Part shown: piece after piece, positions 32,355-42,200 of the stretch
How positions within the stretch are numbered: position 1 is the stretch's first letter
Layout: the number at the start of each line of letters is the position of its first letter
Source of the DNA: a virus
Length of the DNA: 64,000 bases
Strand: one strand, 5' to 3'
Virus record (IMG/VR): IMGVR_UViG_3300032092_003271
Coordinates: 32,920-96,919 of that record
The notes under the pieces: generated by a model
What the model saw: only the letters and a program-made list of their open reading frames with translations
Database searches by the model: none
Told to the model about the DNA's origin: nothing
Position numbers and translations under genes: made by a program

Positions 32355-35147
32355 TTACCTATTATCAATATATAAATTTACTTCACTATAATACTCAATA
32401 AAGTGATCGTTCCATAGATCCCACTTTATATCAATACCATCAACTGAAAATACTTGATGGTTTGTAAATTCCTTTAAATATAAATCTCTAAACTTTCTAA
32501 ATTTGTTTTTGGTTTCTTTATTATGAAGATGCCACTCACCTGAGATTTTTTTAACATTGTTTTTAATCCAATTAAAGTTTTCTTCCGTAAAGATATTATA
32601 TTCACCACCTTCAGAATCTGTTTTAAGAAAATCAATTTTAGTAATACCATGTTCTTTAATTAAAGAATCAAATCTAACTGAATCCATTTGTGTTTGTACA
32701 CCAAGTTCTGCAGTAAACATATTACCCGTGTTTACAACCCCATCAGTGTCGGTAATTCCTTTATTAATGTGAACTACAAAATCTTTGTTTGTGTTTTTAA
32801 CTAAGTATGGGAACTCCTCATCACAAGGTTCAATAGAATAAATTACCGAAGGTTTTTTGTTTAATATAGAATATGTGAATGGACCAATACTTGCACCAAT
32901 GTCCATAACAACATCACCTTCTTCTACGGTAAAAAACTTCTCATAAATTCGTTCCTCAAAGATTTCTTTATTAATTGCCCATCTAAACCAATCATTAGAT
33001 TTACCCCAATCAAAATCAATTCTATCCCCAAGTAGTAAGTCAATTTTATCTATGACCATTTGTGATGTTATATTTTTGGTGCACTCAAATTGACGACTTG
33101 TGTTTTTATGTAGTGGACACCAATACCAATCACCAGCATCAAATTTTTCTTTATTAAAACATCCGTGACATACGTTCTCATTAATCACTCGATGAACTCC
33201 TGTTAACATCTCAGCGTTTTTTTCACTAAATCCTGAAATCAAAATTAAAGGTAATCCTGTAGACCATGCCAACCAAGATAATCCTGAACCTAAACCAATG
33301 AAGAATTCACAAGTTGCAAGATCATCAATTACTTCTTGAATTGATCCACCCTTAAATTTAGTTGCTCCATTTGGATTTTTGTTACCCATATATCCACTAT
33401 CTTCTTTTGAATATATCATAACTTCGTATCCTTTGTCTGTTAGATACTTAACCACTTCTTCCCAACCCAAAAGGTTGTTCCAATATTTTGATTGTGCCGT
33501 TGAATGGACCCCAATACCAATTTTCTTTTTCTTTGGTACCTTAGGTATTTTTAATTTTGGTTTCACTTCATTATAAGGTAACCCTAAAATATCAGACGCA
33601 GTTTGTTGTAATGGTATGTGTCTAAAATCATTTGGGTGTAAACTATAATTAACATTATCACCATCAAAGAACCAACCTATTTTATACAACGCATATAAAT
33701 CGTGTACTGGTTCACCAGGGTTTATAAATTTTATTTGTGGATATTGATCAATAAACAACTCATTCATAAATGTAGAAACAATCAATTCACAATTATGTTT
33801 TTTTCTAAACTCCTCACATTGTGGGAACCAAGCCATTGTATCGCCTAATGATTTAGATTCAAGTGCAATATAGACTCTTTTCTTGTTAAAGTTTGGTACG
33901 TGTTCGTAAACTAATTCATCTCCATCAAAAACTTTACAAGTAATATTTTTAAAATACTCAACAATAAGTTTTGACCACATATTTGCCTTAATCTCAGATT
34001 GATACATTAAATTATTTAAATCCCAAAACTCGACTCTATATAATTTTTGTGAACTACCTTTAATATCGATAGTTGGGTTACCAACAAAATGAAAACTAAA
34101 ACTTACATTATCTCTTGGTTCTTTATGCGTAATTTCAGTTTCTTCAAATGTTTTTATGTAAAGATTTTTGGTATCTTCGGATCTATAATGTTTATTGATT
34201 ATTTTAACTGACTTATAGATATCGATTAATCTTTTTGTTATTATCGACCAATCAAAATCAATCCTTGTTTCTATGGTTTCATGAAATAACTTACCCCAAT
34301 TTTCAATAACATATTTAAGACCACTAACTACTGACTCGGTGGATCTTCCAATCTTTCTTAATCCACCTATTTTTGGTGTTCCATCGTAAGTACCAACTGT
34401 TGGTAGTCCACATGACATAGCTTCTAATAATGTTAGATTAGGGTGTCCCGCTTCTAAAATCGATGGGTGTGCAAATATGGTATGTGATCGATATAATTCT
34501 CTTATTGATTCTTCGTCAGGGTTTCCATAAACCACATTTAACTTTTTATATTCTAATAAGTCAGGGTTAGCATCAAAAAAGTTTTTGTTGTTATCAGGAC
34601 CCGCAACTGTAATCTCAAGATCTAATTCTTTTGCTGCTTCTATGGCATATCTAAAACCTTTTCTATCAATTGATTGGTTATATGCAAAACCATTATTTGC
34701 AAGACATAATATTTTATGATTGAGCGATCCTTTTGGGTTTTGGTTATCAAAAAAATTAGTATCAACACCATGAGACAAATAAAATAATTTATCAGTTTCA
34801 ACAAAATAATCTACCAAAAATTCCGCATGACAAAATGATATAACAGAATTCTTTATTGCTTTTAAATTTAAATTATAAAGATCCGATTCTCTTCCATATT
34901 CAACAACGTGATGATCATGTAAAGAGAAAATATATGGTATTCCCATTTCATGGGCCTCAATAGCCAAGTTTGCAACATGGATATGAATTATGTCTGAGTT
35001 TCTATCTACTTCACTTAAATATTTAATTTCAGACTCATGACCTTGTTCTATTGAGTTTAAGTGGTAATTCCAAATTACCTTTTCAATTGCCCCCCAACCA
35101 TTTGGTGGTATTGCTATTAAACCTGGTGTTACTTGTGTTATCTTCAT
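32355..35147 (-). CDS. GT4-like + BAHT-like O-heptosyltransferase + FkbM methyltransferase fusion
   Basis: A 930-residue three-part enzyme. Residues 1-320 are a GT-B family 4-like domain (HPSILEAGHPNLTLLEAMSCG near 227-247). Residues about 420-710 match bacterial autotransporter heptosyltransferases (Aah/TibC): VYIALESKSLGDTMAWFP, IGVHSTAQSKYWNN, FIGLGSGLSWLAWS and four cysteines at 660, 663, 677 and 689 in the family's metal-binding finger order (CHGC...WCP...FEC). Residues about 740-930 are an FkbM-type SAM methyltransferase (VMDIGASIGPF, FLKTDSEGGEY). BAHT enzymes transfer heptose to Ser on autotransporter repeats. Here repeat fibres are encoded nearby, so self-fibre glycosylation is proposed (inference). 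It is the last gene of its operon. Confidence 0.82.
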   Translation of the reverse strand: MKITQVTPGLIAIPPNGWGAIEKVIWNYHLNSIEQGHESEIKYLSEVDRNSDIIHIHVANLAIEAHEMGIPYIFSLHDHHVVEYGRESDLYNLNLKAIKNSVISFCHAEFLVDYFVETDKLFYLSHGVDTNFFDNQNPKGSLNHKILCLANNGFAYNQSIDRKGFRYAIEAAKELDLEITVAGPDNNKNFFDANPDLLEYKKLNVVYGNPDEESIRELYRSHTIFAHPSILEAGHPNLTLLEAMSCGLPTVGTYDGTPKIGGLRKIGRSTESVVSGLKYVIENWGKLFHETIETRIDFDWSIITKRLIDIYKSVKIINKHYRSEDTKNLYIKTFEETEITHKEPRDNVSFSFHFVGNPTIDIKGSSQKLYRVEFWDLNNLMYQSEIKANMWSKLIVEYFKNITCKVFDGDELVYEHVPNFNKKRVYIALESKSLGDTMAWFPQCEEFRKKHNCELIVSTFMNELFIDQYPQIKFINPGEPVHDLYALYKIGWFFDGDNVNYSLHPNDFRHIPLQQTASDILGLPYNEVKPKLKIPKVPKKKKIGIGVHSTAQSKYWNNLLGWEEVVKYLTDKGYEVMIYSKEDSGYMGNKNPNGATKFKGGSIQEVIDDLATCEFFIGLGSGLSWLAWSTGLPLILISGFSEKNAEMLTGVHRVINENVCHGCFNKEKFDAGDWYWCPLHKNTSRQFECTKNITSQMVIDKIDLLLGDRIDFDWGKSNDWFRWAINKEIFEERIYEKFFTVEEGDVVMDIGASIGPFTYSILNKKPSVIYSIEPCDEEFPYLVKNTNKDFVVHINKGITDTDGVVNTGNMFTAELGVQTQMDSVRFDSLIKEHGITKIDFLKTDSEGGEYNIFTEENFNWIKNNVKKISGEWHLHNKETKNKFRKFRDLYLKEFTNHQVFSVDGIDIKWDLWNDHFIEYYSEVNLYIDNR

Positions 35148-35148
35148 A

Positions 35149-36870
35149 TTATGTAAATTCTAAATAACCGTATATGTTTTTATTTTCCATTTCATATAAA
35201 AACTCATCAGTTTCTGAGTTATATACTTTTATTTTTTTAATATTCTCCCAATAGATATTATATGACCACGCCCAAGAATAATTAAGGTAATGTATTATCT
35301 CTTCTTCATGATTATCAAATTCTATTATTATTTTTCTAATAACTCTATGGTTATTATAGTTAAATGATAAAATAGCTAAAGAATCTTGATTGTTAACTTT
35401 ATAAATTTTTGTGGTACAACCTTCATAAAACTCAGCTAAAGTTGATTGACTTGTTTCTGTATTCCACATTGTGTTAGGAAAATCTAAATTCATTTGGTCA
35501 CTACCATACTTACTTAAAATTAAATTGGTATTTGAATTCATTAGATTATGGAACATATAAACCTCTACTGATTTAAACTCATCACCAAATCCGTTATTTT
35601 TTAAATATTTTTTATATGATTCTTCACTATCAACTCTATTTATTTTTTCTAAAAAGAAATCAATTTCTGAGAAAAAATAATGAAAAGATATATCTTTTTC
35701 ATTAAAATAAAATAACGATTTTTTATTTTCGTTTTTACATAGTTCAGGAATTGTTTTCATAAATTCATATGATTCATCAGAAAACAAATCATCAACTTCC
35801 ATTCTTTGGAAATGTGTGTACCCAAGTGATTTTGCTAAATCCAAACAATTAAATAGATTACACATTACTGATAACCCATGTCTTTGTAATTCGGGAGTGA
35901 CTTCATGAATAGTAAATCCTTCATACGATTTCCATAGATCAACATAACTTACATTTTCATATTGTTCTTTAAACAATTTGTTTTCACTATTATATAAAAA
36001 ATAATCAACTTGTTCTATAAGATCTTGTGGTGGAACTTTATTAGAAACTAAAAGAATTTTATGATCGTGTTTTTTTAAATTACTAATTGCATCTCTAAGT
36101 TTAGATAATAAAGAATCATTGGATACAAAGCAATCTATAATTGTAATTGTTTTAATGTTTTTATTATAATCTTCTTTTAATCTATTTTTTACTTTGTTAA
36201 TATTTAATTCTTTTTCTTCCTCCGATAATGTTGAGAATATTCCTTTTTTAGAAATTCTGTAGTGACCCCCAAATATGTTTAAAAATTTTATTTTACCTTG
36301 TTTACTCAATTCATAATTAAGTGGCCAATCAACAAAAGGTAATCCCTCAAAATATTTTTTTATTATATTTTTTTTATTCCTAAAAACCCTACCAAAACCA
36401 ACATAATTAGTTTCTAATAAATCTTCAGTTGTAATATCTTCTTTTAGTGAAATTATAAATGCATCTTCTTCTTTAGGTGATGCATAATCTTCGTATAGAT
36501 ATTTTGTCGCAGTAAAAGTCATTACGTAGTCTGTGTTTTCATCTAAAAAATCAACCTGTTTTTGTAATTTATCTTTATCACCAAACAAATCATCACCATC
36601 TAAATACGCAATATATTCTGATTCAGAATTATCTAAAAGTAGTTTTATATTATTAAGAGCACCTAAATTTTCAGACCCATCCAAAATTTTAATTTCAGGG
36701 TATTTTAATTTTAATTCATTTAATTTTTCTTGAGTTTTATCAGTTGAGTTATCATCTCTAATTATAACATCAAAATCAAAATTAGTTTTTTGTTTAAAAA
36801 TTGAGTCGATACAATCAAAGACGTATTGTTCAAAATTATATAATGGTACTATAACTGATAATTTTTTCAT
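35149..36870 (-). CDS. GT2 glycosyltransferase with second GT-A-like domain
   Basis: The N-terminal part of this 573-residue protein is a classical family 2 domain: LSVIVPLYNFEQYV, IIRDDNSTDKTQ and YLDGDDLFGD (D91-x-D93-D94). From about residue 240 a second domain starts with TITIIDCFVSNDSLL and includes HFQRMEVDDLF, which looks like another GT-A acidic site (D-D near a strand). The C-terminal 100 residues are beta-rich and Trp/Tyr-rich, as in carbohydrate-binding ends. It overlaps the NeuD/PglD-like gene by 4 bases. Donors are unknown. Confidence 0.75.
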   Translation of the reverse strand: MKKLSVIVPLYNFEQYVFDCIDSIFKQKTNFDFDVIIRDDNSTDKTQEKLNELKLKYPEIKILDGSENLGALNNIKLLLDNSESEYIAYLDGDDLFGDKDKLQKQVDFLDENTDYVMTFTATKYLYEDYASPKEEDAFIISLKEDITTEDLLETNYVGFGRVFRNKKNIIKKYFEGLPFVDWPLNYELSKQGKIKFLNIFGGHYRISKKGIFSTLSEEEKELNINKVKNRLKEDYNKNIKTITIIDCFVSNDSLLSKLRDAISNLKKHDHKILLVSNKVPPQDLIEQVDYFLYNSENKLFKEQYENVSYVDLWKSYEGFTIHEVTPELQRHGLSVMCNLFNCLDLAKSLGYTHFQRMEVDDLFSDESYEFMKTIPELCKNENKKSLFYFNEKDISFHYFFSEIDFFLEKINRVDSEESYKKYLKNNGFGDEFKSVEVYMFHNLMNSNTNLILSKYGSDQMNLDFPNTMWNTETSQSTLAEFYEGCTTKIYKVNNQDSLAILSFNYNNHRVIRKIIIEFDNHEEEIIHYLNYSWAWSYNIYWENIKKIKVYNSETDEFLYEMENKNIYGYLEFT

Positions 36871-37445
36871 TTATATATTTTTTTTGCAGGGACACCAACG
36901 TATGTTCCAGGTTCGTTTATATTCGATACTACTGCAGCACCCATACCTATTGTGGATAATGAATGGACACTAATTTTTTCTCTAATAGATGAATTATTTC
37001 CCATATAGACACAATCATATATTTTAACATTACCGGAAACTATTGATCCTGGCATCATAGAAAAATAATCACCTATTTCACAATCATGACCAATTTGGTT
37101 TCCCCTATTTAATAATGCGTGTTTACCAATTTTTATGTTTGTTGTTATTATTGAATTTGCTCCAATAAAAGAACCTTCACCAATTTTGACATCATCAGAT
37201 ATGATTGCGGTTGGGTGTATCCATGTGAAATATTTTGTATTTTTTGGTAATCTATTTGCAACGTCAAATCTATTTTTTGGGTCAGCAATTGCTATGATTA
37301 TTTCATATTCTTTGGTGTTAAATTCTGACAATGGTTTTGTGTGTTCATTAACATATTGGTCATCAACAAAACAAGTAATCTTTTCCCCCATCTGAAACAT
37401 AACCTCTCTTGCGTGGCCTCCATAACCTATCAGTGCTTTTTTCAT
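36867..37445 (-). CDS. NeuD/PglD-like sugar acyltransferase
   Basis: The 192-residue protein has the PglD_N Rossmann-like start LIGYGGHAREV (5-15) and a left-handed beta-helix made of hexapeptides (IGEGSFIGANSIITTNIKIGKHA). The catalytic His is placed at H120 in GNQIGHDCEIGD, as in the PglD family, and the end GVPAKKIYK is typical. Such enzymes acetylate amino-sugar nucleotides (PglD on UDP-4-amino-sugars) or sialic acid derivatives. The start of the downstream GT2 gene overlaps its stop. Together with the WlbB-like gene it gives the phage two sugar acyltransferases. Confidence 0.85.
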   Translation of the reverse strand: MKKALIGYGGHAREVMFQMGEKITCFVDDQYVNEHTKPLSEFNTKEYEIIIAIADPKNRFDVANRLPKNTKYFTWIHPTAIISDDVKIGEGSFIGANSIITTNIKIGKHALLNRGNQIGHDCEIGDYFSMMPGSIVSGNVKIYDCVYMGNNSSIREKISVHSLSTIGMGAAVVSNINEPGTYVGVPAKKIYK

Positions 37446-38749
37446 TAGTTAAATCTATATTTTTTAGGATCAAAATAATGTTCATACCAAGATGAAACAT
37501 TTTCATTATAGTAACTCTTCCAAGTATGTGGGGACATACCAATCCACCTTTCTTGTATTGATCTGTTATTATTAGTTTCAATTTTTAATTTAGATAAATT
37601 GGGTAGTGTATTAATGTAAGAATTATTTGCCCACCAAAAATTACCTGAAAAATAATTTTTAAACTCATATTCTAAAAATTTAAAATACTCAACATATAAG
37701 GCTCCTGACAAGTCACAATCTTTATTTTTTAAGTCTTTAAATGGTATACTCCAATTTTCAATACAAAAATATTCTAAACATTCTCTCCATGATTCTATAT
37801 TAGAATCATAAGGTCTTGAGGTTCCTTTTGTGTGAAAATAAAATGTACTTCCACATGGGTTTAAATATGAATAATTTTGTAATTTAATTAAAGTTAAAAA
37901 TTCATCTTCATTTTTTTCATACCAACAAATATTAATTTTCTTATCAATGTCATGGGTTTTAACAATTTTGTTAAACAAATTAAAATCATCATACGATTCT
38001 GTAATAACATTATAAAATATTTGATCAGATCTTTTATATAATCCAAAATCTGATAACTTTTGGAGTTGAGATTGTAATACGTGAACCCAATTATTTTGTA
38101 AAAAATTATGGGAGAATATGGAAACTTTATGATTTTTTATTAAACCAATTCCTCCCCATAAACTATAATGTGTATTTTGTAGTAATTTATGGAATTCATT
38201 ATCTTTTGAGTATTTGTCGTCTTTTTCTTTTGCAAAAAACGTATAATATTCATTATAGTTTTCTATAATTTCGTCCCAAAATTTGTATACAAAAATATCA
38301 TATTCTTTAGTAACATCACTCTCAACAACATCATGAAATGCCAAATAACCGTCATCTGCCAAAAATTGTTTAAATTTATCATAATCATTTTTCACCCCAT
38401 TGTATGAGTGATCCCCGTCAATAAAAATTAAATCAAATTCAACACCTAAATTTTTAATAATTTCAACTGTGTCGTTTGATGTTGAATCCCCAATAATATA
38501 GTTAAAGTTTGGATATGTTTGTTTTATAGTATCAAAATTTTCGTGGTGTTTAATGTCAATTGCAATTACCTTTTCATATAAATGACATAATGCGACTGAA
38601 GTACCACCAAAGTTACTACCAATTTCTAAGGCGTATTTTCTTTTTTTTGTATTACTTAAATGATCTAAAAACAATTTGAATTCTTCGGGTTTTTGTTCAA
38701 TGTTAAATTTTAAACACGAATTCCAAATAGTATTAAAATTATAATTCAT
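37445..38749 (-). CDS. Methyltransf_24-like methyltransferase fused to a glycosyltransferase-like domain
   Basis: A 434-residue fusion. Residues about 30-190 form a class I SAM methyltransferase with ALEIGSNFGGTSVAL, a VIAIDIK strand and IFIDGDHSYNGVKNDY. The C-terminal half (about 205-434) begins VSIFSHNFLQNNWVHVL and contains FYFHTKGTS, a motif I associate with polysaccharide glycosyltransferase-like proteins, then SGNFWWANNSYI. The second domain's function is therefore tentative. It overlaps the next gene by 1 base. The arrangement suggests that sugar transfer is followed by methylation of the glycan by one polypeptide (inference). Confidence 0.7.
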   Translation of the reverse strand: MNYNFNTIWNSCLKFNIEQKPEEFKLFLDHLSNTKKRKYALEIGSNFGGTSVALCHLYEKVIAIDIKHHENFDTIKQTYPNFNYIIGDSTSNDTVEIIKNLGVEFDLIFIDGDHSYNGVKNDYDKFKQFLADDGYLAFHDVVESDVTKEYDIFVYKFWDEIIENYNEYYTFFAKEKDDKYSKDNEFHKLLQNTHYSLWGGIGLIKNHKVSIFSHNFLQNNWVHVLQSQLQKLSDFGLYKRSDQIFYNVITESYDDFNLFNKIVKTHDIDKKINICWYEKNEDEFLTLIKLQNYSYLNPCGSTFYFHTKGTSRPYDSNIESWRECLEYFCIENWSIPFKDLKNKDCDLSGALYVEYFKFLEYEFKNYFSGNFWWANNSYINTLPNLSKLKIETNNNRSIQERWIGMSPHTWKSYYNENVSSWYEHYFDPKKYRFN

Positions 38750-38750
38750 T

Positions 38751-39545
38751 CTAATTACTGTTGTTTAATGAGTAGGAGCTTTTACTTGAGTCCCAAGCTA
38801 AATTTATAATGTGAAAATTTTTATGACATAAACTTTTATATTTTTTTGACCATCTAATGGCAAACTCTAATTCAGTTCTCATTTCATTTGTGTCGTAATC
38901 GGTTGAAAATTCACCAATACTTAAAAATCTTTTGGCGTGGTTAACACCAGGTCTTAATGAATAACTAGGCCAATTTGTATACATCATCCAAAGAGTTGGG
39001 ATCATTGTTTGTGTTGCCGAAACCTCATCTAAAAATAAATGATCATTTATTGGTCTATTTGGATCATAATACCATTCCCAATAATCTCCAATAGTTTTAG
39101 GTTGTATTTCGGGTGGAAAATTTTTATATGACTGAGAAAACCCAACATAACCATATTCTTCATGGTTTTCTAAAAGGTCTATGGTTTCTTTAATATTAAA
39201 ATGATTCACAAAAAGATAATCATCCTCCAACATAAAAAAATAATCGGTCTCTGTGTCAATTAGTTTTTTTCTCATTTCATTTAAAATTCTTGAGTGTCTA
39301 TACCCATCCTCAAAAGAATTTTTATAAAAATGTGTCACTATTATATTTTTATTTGGAAACTTATCCTGTAATAGATGTTCCATATTTATTTTGTCCATTT
39401 CAGATGACGAGTCATCAAAAAATATAATATTGTCAATAATCTCCAAATCCTTACAAAATGTGACAAAACCACGAAGAGTCATTTGTAATAATTCAAATCT
39501 TTTTGATGACGTTATTGTTAAAGAAATTTTTTTGTTATTGTACAT
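38751..39545 (-). CDS. GT-A (GT2-like) glycosyltransferase
   Basis: The start at 39545 is preferred because it lies 1 base beyond the upstream stop, the usual spacing here; an ATG seven codons earlier would overlap. The 264-residue protein begins with ISLTITSSKRFELL and carries FFDDSSSE, then FFMLEDDYLFVNHF, a metal-binding acidic motif typical of family 2-type enzymes. A YVGFSQSYKNFP loop and conserved Trp residues follow. Donor and acceptor are not predictable. Confidence 0.7.
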   Translation of the reverse strand: MYNNKKISLTITSSKRFELLQMTLRGFVTFCKDLEIIDNIIFFDDSSSEMDKINMEHLLQDKFPNKNIIVTHFYKNSFEDGYRHSRILNEMRKKLIDTETDYFFMLEDDYLFVNHFNIKETIDLLENHEEYGYVGFSQSYKNFPPEIQPKTIGDYWEWYYDPNRPINDHLFLDEVSATQTMIPTLWMMYTNWPSYSLRPGVNHAKRFLSIGEFSTDYDTNEMRTELEFAIRWSKKYKSLCHKNFHIINLAWDSSKSSYSLNNSN

Positions 39546-39546
39546 A

Positions 39547-42144
39547 TTATTGTTTGTATACTTCAAATTTAGATAAGTCAGGATAAGGTAATTCTAAATC
39601 CTCATTATGTTTTGGCATTCCGTCTACTTTATAAAATTGGTTCATAAGAAGTAAACCTCTTGATGCTATTTCTGGCATCATATAAAAATTCCAACCCAAC
39701 ATGTCAAAGTCATCTTCATGATACGAACATTCGTTTCTTCCCGAATATCTCGCTCGTTTAAACCATTTGTATGCCTCATAATCGTCAGTAATAATTGCAC
39801 CACCTTTACCAAGTTTTAAATGTTTGTATGGTCCTGTAAATGACAAACACATATGTGTATTTGGAATGTACATGTCTGTTGTAAATCTTAACGCACTATC
39901 CCATACTCTTGTTGGGTATAATTGATATGCGCCTTTTAATGTTAAACTATTAACTGATTCAAATTCAACCTTTCCCCCTGCATGTATAATCTCACAAGGA
40001 ACTGAAGGGTATGTACGTGATGGAATTCTTATAGTTTGACCTTTTATGTTTTCATACATTAAAGCCAAAAACAAAGCGTTACTTTGGTTATCTACAGTAA
40101 CTGCATATGGGGCTCCTGTGTAATCACAAAGAACTTGTTCAAAATCTTTAGTTACTTGATAAGTTGATTTCCCAAGTGATCCAGGTCTTTTAAATCTTTC
40201 ATTTTTTGGTTTTGCAAAAATAACACCATGTTCAACTGACTCATCAGATCTTATTTGTTTTCCCATTTCAAACACTATAATTTTATATTCAAAATCATTT
40301 CGTTTTAATTTCTCAATTATTGGTGTAATTTCATTGTTATAATTTCCATGAAACTCAACCATAAATCTATCAACTAATTTTATTTGTTCATCAGTCACAG
40401 ATTCAAAGAAAGGATATTCACCACCCTCAATATCACATTTTAATAATGATATTCTTTCATAATTGTTATCTTTTAAAATATCATCTAAAGTTATTGTATC
40501 ACACTCAATAAGATTATTTAATTGACCGTAGTTAGGATCATCAGTTCCAAAATAATTTGACCCAATAGTTGTGTTCTCCATTGAGAATCTAAATGGAATT
40601 TTTGTATGTTCTTTATAAATTGGATTCATGTAGATCACAGATCTTTCATTATCATCGTCCAACAAAGTTTCAATACTATCCCTTAGGTAAGGATTTGCTT
40701 CTACTAATATTACTTTCTTTGCATTAATTGAATACATGTATTTTGCAAATAACCCAACATTGGCACCAATATCTATAACTGTATTCAAATTATCTAAATC
40801 TAAACCACTAAAACATCTGTCAATAAAAAACTCGTGATAATTAACATAGTTACAATCAAATGGTTTAAAATTGAATGATGGGATATTTGGTTTTACATCA
40901 TTAACAACCAATTCTTTTGAACCTAATAATTCATTGTTTAAATTATAAAACTCAATTCTAAATCCTCTGAAATTTTTCATTCCTTCAAATTTCATAACAT
41001 GGGTTGGAATTGGGATAATAAAATAAGATAATGGTTCTATAATATTTAAATTGAACCAATATAGTGGTGCGTTTGATGTCATACATCTTATGGTAATGTT
41101 CAGGTTTATTTTTTCTGAATAACCATAATTTAATATGATTTTATTTTCGATACCAACCCAACTAACATCAAACATATTTCCTACGTTTGATATACCTAAA
41201 GTGTTTAATAGTATTTGTATGTCTTTATTAATGTCTCCTGTCATAAATTTAATATTTTCATCGTTATTATACTTACCACAATAAACGTCCAAATTAAACA
41301 TCATCATTGGTAATTCGTATTTGATTGCTTCTTTAATTGCAATCGGGTTTAGTTCTTTGTTAAATCTGTCTCCTTTTGATGGGAATAAAAATAAATCAGA
41401 TGCTTGTAAAAAAGTATCAACATCTGATCTTTCACCCCAAACCACACAGTTATCTGGTTTGTCTTTCATTAAGGGCTCCCAATAATGTCTGAAGTTGTCG
41501 GCTTGATTTCCAATAAAGTGAAATAATATTTTTTCATCTTTTAATTGTTTTGCCATCTCAAAGACATAACCTTGATTTTTTCTTTCAGTAAATAGACCAA
41601 CAATCACAACATGTTTCCATTCAGGATCCAACATAAATTGTTCTTGAGCCCATTGTTTATCCGGTTTTACAATGTCAATTGGATATTCAATAATTTCGTA
41701 AGGTACATCAAACATTGAGTATCTAAATGCGTTAAATGGACTTACAAAAATAAATTTATCGGGAAACCATCTTTTGTTTGTTACAGGAATACTTGAATCG
41801 TGAGTCGTTTCAAATAGTTTGTATGTTCTTTCTTTAATAAATAATTTCTCATTAATTTCTTCAGGTATAAAATGTTCACAAAATTCTTCCAAACAAACGA
41901 TGTCTGGTTGAAATCCATGGATCAAATCAAATATTTTATTTTTATCTTCCCCTAAAACAAATAAATTTTCAGGTCCAATAAGATCTTTAATTCTATTTTT
42001 TTGAACAACAAAGGCGTCTCCATGCCAACTCCACTCAACACATTTGATTATATAATCATCTTTTAATAATTCTATTTTATTTACCAATACTTGCGGTAAC
42101 CCTCCTGTGGATAGATGAGGTGCGACAAATAAGATCTTTTTCAT
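39547..42144 (-). CDS. GT4-like + FkbM methyltransferase + DegT-like aminotransferase fusion
   Basis: An 865-residue three-part protein. Residues 1-340 are GT-B (FVAPHLSTGGLPQVL, VVIVGLFTERKNQGY, FLFPSKGDRFNKE). About 435-640 is an FkbM methyltransferase (VIDIGANVGLFAKY, LLKCDIEGGEYPFF). About 650-865 resembles the first two-thirds of DegT/DnrJ/EryC1 sugar aminotransferases: AVTVDNQSNALFLAL, RIPSRTYPSVPCEIIHAGG, VWDSAL, a candidate PLP lysine K774 in SFTGPYKHLKLGKGG, and LGWNFYMMPEIASRG. It lacks the family's C-terminal portion and the usual GEGG is GKGG. It could supply the transamination step for a 3-amino sugar, or be a binding domain (inference). It heads the minus-strand operon. Confidence 0.78.
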   Translation of the reverse strand: MKKILFVAPHLSTGGLPQVLVNKIELLKDDYIIKCVEWSWHGDAFVVQKNRIKDLIGPENLFVLGEDKNKIFDLIHGFQPDIVCLEEFCEHFIPEEINEKLFIKERTYKLFETTHDSSIPVTNKRWFPDKFIFVSPFNAFRYSMFDVPYEIIEYPIDIVKPDKQWAQEQFMLDPEWKHVVIVGLFTERKNQGYVFEMAKQLKDEKILFHFIGNQADNFRHYWEPLMKDKPDNCVVWGERSDVDTFLQASDLFLFPSKGDRFNKELNPIAIKEAIKYELPMMMFNLDVYCGKYNNDENIKFMTGDINKDIQILLNTLGISNVGNMFDVSWVGIENKIILNYGYSEKINLNITIRCMTSNAPLYWFNLNIIEPLSYFIIPIPTHVMKFEGMKNFRGFRIEFYNLNNELLGSKELVVNDVKPNIPSFNFKPFDCNYVNYHEFFIDRCFSGLDLDNLNTVIDIGANVGLFAKYMYSINAKKVILVEANPYLRDSIETLLDDDNERSVIYMNPIYKEHTKIPFRFSMENTTIGSNYFGTDDPNYGQLNNLIECDTITLDDILKDNNYERISLLKCDIEGGEYPFFESVTDEQIKLVDRFMVEFHGNYNNEITPIIEKLKRNDFEYKIIVFEMGKQIRSDESVEHGVIFAKPKNERFKRPGSLGKSTYQVTKDFEQVLCDYTGAPYAVTVDNQSNALFLALMYENIKGQTIRIPSRTYPSVPCEIIHAGGKVEFESVNSLTLKGAYQLYPTRVWDSALRFTTDMYIPNTHMCLSFTGPYKHLKLGKGGAIITDDYEAYKWFKRARYSGRNECSYHEDDFDMLGWNFYMMPEIASRGLLLMNQFYKVDGMPKHNEDLELPYPDLSKFEVYKQ

Positions 42145-42180
42145 ATGTAGAATATAGTTAATTGTAACACGAAAGCAAAG

Positions 42181-42187
42181 TATTTAT
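42181..42187 (+). promoter_or_regulatory. TATTTAT motif in divergent intergenic region
   Basis: This is the plus-strand copy 13 bases before the ATG at 42201. The reverse strand reads AATAAATA, directed to the divergent operon starting at 42144. Confidence 0.4.
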
Positions 42188-42200
42188 TGTAATAAAGATT

